Assembly: GCF_000003815.2 (NCBI RefSeq)
Contig: NC_049987.1
Span: 22,770,519 to 22,834,518, forward strand
Length of the DNA stretch: 64,000 bases
Direction of reading: 5' to 3'
Source of the DNA: Branchiostoma floridae
Lineage: Eukaryota; Chordata; Leptocardii; Amphioxiformes; Branchiostomatidae
The notes below the pieces were generated by a model. That model did not search any database. It saw only the letters and a program-made list of their open reading frames with translations, and was not told the origin of the DNA. Of the stretch, positions 58,001 through 64,000 are shown one piece after another. Both the position numbers and the translations under genes were made by a program. Positions within the stretch are counted from its first letter, which is position 1; each line of letters starts with the position of its first letter.

Positions 58001-60803
58001 GCGGAGTTCTGTGAGGCTGTAAAAAAAGTGTGATCACCGAACAGTAAAACAGGCACTGCGCTCTGACAGGCTGTACAACCTAGAACACACAAACACTACA
58101 TGTATATTCCTACACAGAAAGCTCTTACCAACCTCCTTGCTCTTATCGACAATCTTTTCCTATACATGTAACACTATCCTTATTTCCAGCGGAGTTCCGT
58201 GAGGCTGTGAAGAAAGGCGACCACCGTACGGTAAAACAGGCACTGCGTTCCGACAAGCTGTACAACCTGGAACACGAGGACCCCAGTGGGATGACCCCCG
58301 TTATGTTCGCGGCCGCCGAGGGTCACGACGAGATTCTCAAGGCGCTGCTGCTCAAGGGGGCAAAGGTCAACGCCCGGCAGAAGTACGGGGCCACAGCACT
58401 CATTTATGCTGCCGAGAGGGTAGGTCCTGCAAACAATACCTTATACACACCATTTATGAGATTACTATACAATCATGCATCTTTTCCTTTGTCTTCTAAT
58501 ACCTGACCTATGCTACTGTGAACAGGCAATTTGTATGTTTTTTTCATGATTTTCAAGCTTGGATGCTTGGATGCAAATTTTTAAACAAAAGTCAGCACTT
58601 GATATCTACATGTATGTAACGCTAGTCCACCTTTATCCGCGGAGTAACCTATATCTGTTGTTTTTAAAACACACGGTTTATAGGGATACCAAGTCAACGG
58701 TCGGTGGTGTCAAACTGCAATATTTCAAAATTATTCTCATTTCAAAATATTGCAGCTTGGCCACCGTCCGTTGATTTGATGTCCCTAAATACCCGTTTTT
58801 GTTCTAAAGAAAATGGGTATGGGTTACCCCGCAGATAAAGGTATTACAATTACTAGCATTACAATTGCTAAGTGATTTTACTTACCTGTACATCTCTTCG
58901 GGGAAAACATCATCAGTCCTACAATGTTTTGCACCCATGTTTCCCCACCAGGGCCACAGGAACACTGTCGCCTTGCTGATCGAGTGTGGAGCATTTGTCA
59001 ACATTCAGCAGTACACAGGGGAAACTGCACTGATGAAGGTACATGTAATCTAATGCTACTGTTCATACTTTATGTGGACACTACACCAGTGTTCATTTCT
59101 TTATTCAGTAAAGGCCTAAGGGCAAATGAAAATTTTGACCTACTGTAGCATTTTAAGCATATTTAACCAAAGTTATATGTCTGATACTGCATGTACATGT
59201 ACATGTAGGTGTCTGGGATTTAGTTAGCTACTAGGGCTGGGTACCGGTACAAAACATTCAGGTCCAGGTCCGGTTCAGGTCCAAAGGATCAGGTCCAGGT
59301 CCGGACCTGAACCTGGACCTGATTCAGTATGACACATACCAATGGTCCATTTCACTACAAAGAAATCTGTTTGGTGGAGTATTAGACTTACACTGGCGTT
59401 TTAAAATCCTACAACGCTAACTGCACCTGTGCGATTGGCTGTAAAGCTTGGTAGAAATTACTATAAACTCTACTCTACTTCACTCTTGTTATTTTCTTTA
59501 ACCTGCAAGCGCCAAAACGTGTGAATGCCTGATAAGATAATCTGTTAATTTTCTAATAGTTCCAACATCCGGTCCACCTAATCTTTTCAGGTCCGGTTTT
59601 TCTGGACCGGTCCAATAAGAAAAACCGGTTTTGTACCGGTACGCTGTACCGATACCCAGCCCTATTAGCTACGTGTATTTGTTGGGTTTACAGAATGTTC
59701 ACTACATACCAACAAGATTGTCTAGGATTCATGTACATCATAATGTTGCTTCCAGCCTACTTGTACATGCATAATATTACGGTCTAAGGGCGAGGGGGAC
59801 ATGGTTTGGACATGGGACTTGCTTTATGCTTACTTGGCATAAGGAAAGGTACAATTTTAGGCCTGTAGGAAGGACTGTTCATAGTCAAACCTGGCCAGGC
59901 AACTGCCTGCAGCCACAAGCAAAAGTAAAGTTTAACAGTTTTGTTCAATTTTATATAGTTAGGACCCTCTGCTAAGCAACCAAGTGTCATTTTTTTGTTT
60001 GTTTAATTACTGTATATGGTTTAATTGTGTGTTTTGTAGAATGGTCAGTTAGTCATTTGTTTGTTTATTTGTTCTCAGGCCTGTAAGAAGGGTTTCAAGC
60101 AGATTGTGAGGCTGCTTCTGGAGGCCGGTGCTGACCCCTACCTGACCTCTAGCACGGAGAACACGGCGCTACAGCTGGCAAAACTGTACAACAACCCCGG
60201 GCTGCATGAGCTCATGAGTCTGCACATCAACAGGTAACCTCTAACCTCTGATCTATAGCCCCTAACTCGCAACATTTAGGCAAAACTGTTCAACAACCCC
60301 GGGCTGCATGAACTGATGAGCCTCCACATCAACAGGTAACCTTTAACCTTTAGTCTTTAACCCCTAACCCCCAACCTTAATGTAGCGGTTCAATAACCTC
60401 CTTAGCGGTCTATTCTCTACGCAACATCATTGTATGTCAGTTTAGGTCAGATCTCTATAATAAACATTTTCATCTATCTCATGTTAAGGGTTTGGGGATG
60501 AATAGGATAATTTTTTTACTGCTGTTTTCTGTCCTAAGAAGCAAATTTAATCCAGGTACAGAGAGACAGGTCTTGGACACAACTCTGTATCCAAGTGACA
60601 CCCAGGTGACACATTTTTCACTTAAAGTTAAATTTGTTTTCTCTGCAGGATTACAAACGTAGTAGAAATGACGGTAGGCAAGTACCTTGCAAACACGGCC
60701 AAGATCCTGACTCCGCCCCTGCTGCCCATCCACTGTCACCCCATCAGGGAGTCCGTGGAGTACTACCTGTCATTCAACCATGTGCAACAGCCAATCATAC
60801 AAG
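43089..60803 (+). CDS. MPHOSPH8: M-phase phosphoprotein 8 (HUSH component), 3' end beyond window
   Basis: Exons read: 43089-43229, 47541-47696, 49761-49909, 50452-50656, 51436-51700, 52143-52331, 52742-52995, 53376-53577, 53964-55640, 56079-56146, 57058-57109, 57454-57513, 58190-58419, 58952-59038, 60079-60233, 60649-60803 (phase 1, continues). All phases join: at least 1348 aa against about 860 in human. The chromodomain (about residues 32-85: DVFEVEKI, YRVRWKGFGSSEDTWEPKENL) keeps the aromatic cage Phe35, Trp56, Phe59 expected for H3K9me3 binding. An AT-hook-like KRGRPRK (near 128), acidic and RG-rich stretches and a Gln-rich exon follow. Ankyrin repeats (about 1140-1297: GMTPVMFAAAEGHDEILKAL, GATALIYAAE, GETALMKACKKG) and the start of the C-terminal domain match vertebrate MPP8. 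In vertebrates it acts with TASOR and periphilin in chromatin silencing. The exon 12 donor (GTCTTT) is weak. Which exon 3 and exon 13 copies are spliced is unproven. Confidence 0.9.
43731..44000 (+). mobile_element. tRNA-derived SINE, most complete copy
   Basis: A perfect A-box (TGGCGCAATCG) at about 43739 and B-box-like AGTTCGAACCC at about 43780 give a Pol III promoter. The head folds with an anticodon-like arm TTGGG-CTCAGGC-CCCAA, reading CAG (leucine-like). The body is CATGCCACCGATC, GGGAAAGGCACTTTACAC and CTCAGGTG. It ends in a short (GTAGA)n tail at about 43973. Lies in MPP8 intron 1. Confidence 0.8.
44045..44085. repeat. Near-perfect hairpin in MPP8 intron 1
   Basis: GTAGCCTATATAACGACC, a 5 nt spacer, then GGTCGGTATATAGGCTAC form an 18 bp stem with one mismatch. 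Confidence 0.8.
44772..44795. repeat. Perfect 24 bp palindrome in MPP8 intron 1
   Basis: ACCAAGGACGTT followed at once by its exact reverse complement. Its origin may be a decayed foldback element. Confidence 0.85.
46985..47110. repeat. Dispersed repeat D, MPP8 intron 1 copy
   Basis: The family phrase GGATGAATGRRGTGAAWTTTT, then CTGTCC and CAGGRAYGGAGGGACAGG, ends with TCTWGAGACA-like text. Here it reads GGATGAATGAGGTGAATTTT and GGACGGAGAGACCGG. Other copies: about 57335-57445, 57850-57985 and 60470-60620, and more distantly 4640-4740. Termini are undefined. Confidence 0.55.
47140..47462 (+). repeat. Two orphan copies of the 5' edge of the MPP8 chromodomain exon
   Basis: TTCTCCCTCCAGGGCCAGAC at about 47195 and TTCTCCAGGGCCAGATGCTG at about 47401 copy the acceptor and first codons (GQTLYRVRWKGFGS) of the exon at 47541. 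The second copy keeps an intact acceptor and 16 codons, then diverges at SSDYN. Both are upstream of the true exon. Confidence 0.9.
48120..49760 (+). repeat. 13-copy orphan array of the 5' edge of MPP8 exon 3
   Basis: Acceptor-equivalent starts are 48149, 48240, 48378, 48519, 48660, 48769, 48877, 48979, 49121, 49230, 49338, 49479 and 49620, then the intact exon at 49761. Full units are about 141 bp: 82 bp exon-like (encoding RQKLEDSSVEGSTSLTDMST then DEEAVKR), a GTATGT that could act as donor, and a 59 bp pseudo-intron ending in ACAG. Short units (about 102-109 bp) lack 33 bp in frame. Spliced as 82 bp exons they would shift frame. Unspliced, 49230-49909 is open in the exon 3 frame, as is 48141-48608 within itself. 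Copy 1 has an in-frame TGA. Confidence 0.9.
50720..51145 (+). repeat. Four orphan copies of the 3' edge of MPP8 exon 4
   Basis: The edge encoding GKISLELFTGDMYSK with a following GTA donor is repeated at about 50729, 50828, 50994 and 51090, separated by (CAAA)n tracts. All lie downstream of the intact exon (50452-50656). Several keep usable donor-like GTAGGTACC. Confidence 0.9.
53581..53660 (-). mobile_element. LINE 3' tail fragment in MPP8 intron 8
   Basis: ATCTTTATTGGAAATTCATG and the following TTGCAAGTATACACAGA match the tail of the LINE fragment at 265-350. It sits directly beside a family B element. Confidence 0.5.
53664..53868. mobile_element. Short TIR element (family B), third copy
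   Basis: Shares AAAATGGATTGTTCACGGTG and CATGAACATAAACCACTGCA with the copies at 5994 and 13260. The ends are decayed. Confidence 0.6.
55641..57057. other. MPP8 introns 9 and 10
   Basis: Apart from the 68 bp exon 10 (56079-56146), a direct repeat of about 110 bp is seen: GTGTGTAATTGCTAGGCTTG to AAGATA occurs at about 56474-56575 and 56809-56910. Confidence 0.5.
57541..58100 (+). repeat. Three orphan copies of the 5' edge of MPP8 exon 13 (ankyrin)
   Basis: Copy a (57557) has an acceptor and reads AEFCEAVKKGDHRTVKQALR before diverging. Copy b (about 57727) has lost its AG and reads as far as GMTPVMF. Copy c (about 58002) is frameshifted in the KKGDH region. The intact exon starts at 58190. 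All three are upstream of it and none has a recognisable donor. Confidence 0.9.
58617..58861. mobile_element. Foldback MITE (family A), second copy
   Basis: Starts TAACGCTAGTCCACCTTTAT, then GGAGTAACCTATATCTG, and ends with the inverse (GGGTTACCCCGCAGATAAAG and TACTAGCATTA). The centre pairs CAATATTTCAAAAT with ATTTCAAAATATTG. In MPP8 intron 13. Confidence 0.8.
59224..59672. mobile_element. hAT MITE with perfect 8 bp target-site duplication
   Basis: The element 59232-59664 (433 bp) has ends TAGGGCTGGGTACCGGTAC and GTACCGATACCCAGCCCTA, inverted with one mismatch in 19. It is flanked by TTAGCTAC on both sides (59224-59231, 59665-59672). The inside carries GGTCCAGGTCCGG-type repeats near both ends. 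In MPP8 intron 14. Confidence 0.9.
60281..60345 (+). repeat. Orphan copy of the 3' edge of MPP8 exon 15
   Basis: GCAAAACTGTTCAACAACCC to CACATCAACAGGTAACC repeats the exon end and donor at 60178-60238, encoding AKLFNNPGLHELMSLHINR. It is directly downstream and retains the donor. Confidence 0.9.
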
Positions 60804-60934
60804 GTTAGTATCATGCTTCCAACAGTACTGGTTTCTAAACGGTGTATTTAAAGGTAAAGTAAAGGTTGTACTGTTTAGTAGCATTTTTGAGGCTATAGAA
60901 GCTTTGGGTTGTTAATAATTCACTGTATCTAGGA

Positions 60935-61135
60935 TACAGTATAGGAAGGCGGAGCCCATAACTCTCCTTCAACTGCCTTTTACCTCCCCAACTGAAGTCA
61001 TGTACCTATTTTTACACTTGGATGGAGTGAGGAAGCTCTGCCTTTCCCAAGGACACAAGGCCCAGTTCTAACCAGCGATGCCAGGAATCAAACCTGTAAA
61101 CTTGAGTTCTCTAGTGACTCCACTTAGCCATTCTG
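60935..61135 (-). mobile_element. SINE, minus orientation
   Basis: GGCGGAGCCCATAACTCTCC, CTTTCCCAAGGACACAAGGC and the inverse B-box GGAATCAAACC at about 61083 mark a reversed copy of the tRNA-derived SINE family. Confidence 0.6.
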
Positions 61136-61399
61136 TATTTCCCACTTGCTGTGGTGGGTATCTGTAAACTGAAGGAAAAATGGAAATCTATGGATGTCTA
61201 CCTTTATCCTTACTCTTGGCAAATTGGTTTCCTCTCTACACACAGTGGAGTAGTGTAGGTATAGTGTAGTGTTTAGTTACAGAAAAAAGCATTTCAATTT
61301 CGAGCCCTCGTATTTACATGTATAATGTGTGTTACGTCCATTCTTGTGTCGGTTCCTTACATTCCCTATTAGTGAGACAGACCACAAGAAGCTCCCCAG

Positions 61400-61630
61400 C
61401 ACCTTAAACTCTCACTGTCACAGCAGCTTGTAGTGATTTCTACCTCAGGAAATATTTCTTTATTTACTGGAACACGTTAATTTTATATATTTTATATAAA
61501 GTGTTTAGTTTCACCTATAACCCTCACTGTCACGACAGCTTGTAGTGATTTCCACCTCTTTACACAGCGGAAACATTCTTTAAACTCAACTAGGACACGT
61601 TAATTTTTATATTTCTGAGCACAAGCAAGC
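61400..61630. repeat. Two-copy direct repeat
   Basis: CTCACTGTCACAGCAGCTTG at about 61410 and CTCACTGTCACGACAGCTTG at about 61523 start two units of about 112 bp, each with GTAGTGATTTC and GGACACGTTAATTTT / GGAACACGTTAATTTT further on. Confidence 0.75.
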
Positions 61631-61739
61631 TTCCGTTACTGTTTAGTTTCACCGCAGCAATTCATTAAAACTGTCCATAAAGCTGCTCCCGGAAGCTTTG
61701 TAGTGCTTAATTGTCTGAAGTTTTCAGGCGCCAGTTATA

Positions 61740-63060
61740 CTCCACAGGTGCAGTGTAGTCACAGATATGCTTGACTGTTGACAATATCTTGGTGTAACGT
61801 CAGCCCTTGTAGGGTTGAAGCTAAACTTGTGTTATTGACATGCTTTGAAGGCCCTTAGTTTTGACAGTGTAGACACCAACAGGCTTTGTAATGTCAAAGG
61901 GTTTTTAAGGGTTGAAGTTTACTGTATGTAATGCTTTTTAGCCTTAATGTACAAAAGTACTGCTTTTAAGTCAATGCTTTAAAGTGCCGTTCATCAATGA
62001 AGACAATTGGGACTGTTTGACCCCAATAGCTGTGATTGACACAGGAACTCCACAAAATAGTGTGTTTGCTTTTTGTTAAACCTACCTGGGTGGAAGCTAT
62101 TCTTAGTGCTGTCAATGCTCTGAGGTGCCTTTGGTTTGTAACTTCAATGTGTAATGTAAAACCTTGTAGTGTTGGACCAACATCGTTTTGCAAATGCATT
62201 GAGGTGCCTTTTGTTTAACTCCATTTCCAGTTGTGATTGCCAAAGACACCCTACAAAATGGCAGGTCTGCCCTTTGTCAAACATACATGAACAGGTGCAC
62301 TGTAGACACACAAACATAAAAGTTTGTGTTGTCAAACCTCACTAATTTGAAGCTAAACTTGTGTTGCCATTTTGATCTGAGATGCCTTTAAGTTCTGAAG
62401 GGTCACTGGTTTAAGTTGTGTTTTAAACAAACACCCTACAAAATGGAAGGTCTGCGTATTGTCATATTGAACCTGGTTAATTGTAAGCTATTCTTGTGTC
62501 ATCAGTGCTAGCTTTAAGGCAGGTGCCCTAGTTCTAAGGGGACTTCGTTAAAAGAGAATGGTTGGTCTGTGTATTGTCAAAAAATCTAACTGGGGGTTAC
62601 CCAGACTTCTGTTTTCAAGGCTGATAATGTGAAGAAAACAACAAGAGTCATGGAGCAGTTACACCCCAGTGGGGAATGTCACAGTAGATTTTTATGGACA
62701 AGATTATAGCCATATTCATGTTTACAAGGCTGATGATGAAAAGTAGTGGACAAGGCTCAAGAAATCTGCTCAAAAGTAGTCACTCACGCAACTGGATATG
62801 ATTTTGGAAACGGTCAGACGTGTCAAATAACATCTGTTATCTTTCGTCAGTGACACTGACACTCAAGATATCTGTTTCATAGTAAACCTGTCATGCTTTG
62901 AGGTACGGTACCGGTAGGTCTCAAGAATAGATGTGAGTGACACAGACACCCACAGAACAGTGGGCCTGCTTATTATCAAATCTAACTGTGGGTAACCCAG
63001 ACTTCTGTTTTCAGGGCAGATAAGGTGAAGAAAGCAACAAGAGTCATGTAGGGCGCAGTG
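61740..63060. repeat. Degenerate tandem repeat field
   Basis: Units share CACCCTACAAAATGGCAGGT-like text (near 62040, 62247, 62430, 62955) and GTAAGCTATTCTTGTGTCAT-like text. The block AACCCAGACTTCTGTTTTCA to AACAAGAGTCATG is present at about 62597 and 62994. No MPP8 exon is recognisable between 60804 and 64000. Confidence 0.6.
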
Positions 63061-64000
63061 GGAATCCTGTTGCATGTTACAGTTACTGTAATTCTTTCCT
63101 GTTTCTTAAAAGATTTCTACTGTTAACAGATTAGATGATGACTGAGCAGAGAAACTGTAACAGACTACAATACAAAAATGTGTGAAAGTGATCTCAGTGT
63201 GAAAGTGAACCAGTTAAGCTGACTGAAGAGCTAAGTTTAGCTTGTGACACAGAAGACATTTTACATATGCTATCTACAATATTTGCAGGTTTCTTTTACT
63301 GGGAAATTCCCATAGCTCTTTTTTATGAACAATGGACCACTGCTTAAAGTTCCTTCCTAAGTAAGGACTGCAACCCTTTCTAGTAGCATGCATATCAGGT
63401 TAGGGACACGGTTCAGGATTCAAACATCCAACCTCTTGGTCCAGAGGCAAGGTCATTAACCATGAACTACACATGCTACAAATGCAAGTTGTTTCCACAT
63501 GTAGGGCCCTGCTAATAGGAAGTTTGCGTAATTGGCCAGTTTGATAACAGATGTGTAGATGGTGCCCGAGGTTCCGTGTCTGCAGACAAAGTGGATAATT
63601 TCCTGTAAGGGTCTGCAAGCCTTTTTCTTTGAGGCATAGTCAATTATCTTAATAAGTTAATTCATTGTAATCATAGCCAGCATGCTCTGATTCAATCAAT
63701 GTTAAAGGACCTAACACTTCTTCTCCTAATGTTAGAGGAGTGACTCTGGAAGCCACCAATGTCTTTTTCCCTCTAGGATGTACAAAATGTATTAAGTCCA
63801 ACAGTTGGGAGCTATTTTGCTCATTCCACTTACTAGAAACACTCTTGCTCCATCACCTCGGGTGACCCCTTTCTCTAGTAGTCTATCCATAGACCTTGTA
63901 TTTTGGTTGCTCTTATTTTCGTAAGCAGTTCATCTCAATGGTGTTGATGATATCGGTTGCAGTATAGTTAGTACACACTTATGAAGACAGTGACACAGTA
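63061..64000. other. Intron-like DNA, nothing recognised
   Basis: No exon matching the remaining C-terminal part of MPP8 and no repeat family is identified; the gene presumably resumes beyond the window. Confidence 0.4.

Noticed and set aside
60804..64000. A terminal MPP8 exon
   Set aside because: I looked for phase-1 continuation encoding the expected hydrophobic C-terminal segment with a stop and found none with a convincing acceptor; the end probably lies outside the window.

Overview
The window is eukaryotic: genes are split by GT-AG introns, with many transposon relics and microsatellites. Gene content (a calcium-sensing-receptor-like class C GPCR, TAF2, and an MPHOSPH8/MPP8 orthologue with chromodomain plus ankyrin repeats) points to an invertebrate deuterostome. 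A lancelet (Branchiostoma) is my best guess; this is an inference from gene content and repeat style, not a database match.

Layout. 1-7385: no gene; tandem and dispersed repeats, SINE and MITE relics, and a cluster of RFX X-box-like motifs. 7386-9235: a 5'-truncated LINE on the minus strand. 9236-17344: no gene; MITEs and a 1.19 kb TIR element with target-site duplication. 17345-22221 (+): four-exon CaSR-like receptor, 1191 aa, with a SINE in the 3' region. 24144-41807 (-): complete TAF2, 21 coding exons, 1168 aa; all intron phases agree. 41808-43088: TAF2 5' leader and a divergent promoter shared with MPP8. 43089-60803 (+): MPP8, 16 coding exons read (at least 1348 aa); its last exons lie beyond the window. 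60804-64000: intron-like DNA with degenerate tandem repeats.

The receptor and TAF2 are convergent; TAF2 and MPP8 are head to head. TAF2 is a core-promoter-recognition subunit of TFIID; MPP8 is the H3K9me3 reader of the HUSH silencing complex in vertebrates. The pairing of a general transcription factor with a silencing factor on one promoter is seen in the sequence; any functional link is inference.

The most unusual signal is structural. At least 16 of the 37 TAF2/MPP8 coding exons are accompanied by one to thirteen tandem copies of only one exon edge, including its splice site and some flanking intron. Copies with an acceptor always lie upstream of the intact exon; copies with a donor always lie downstream. 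The largest case is a 14-copy array (13 orphan edges plus the real exon) in MPP8 (48149-49909), long parts of which are open in the coding frame. In addition, a TIR transposon abuts a TAF2 5' splice site and supplies most of its intronic consensus.
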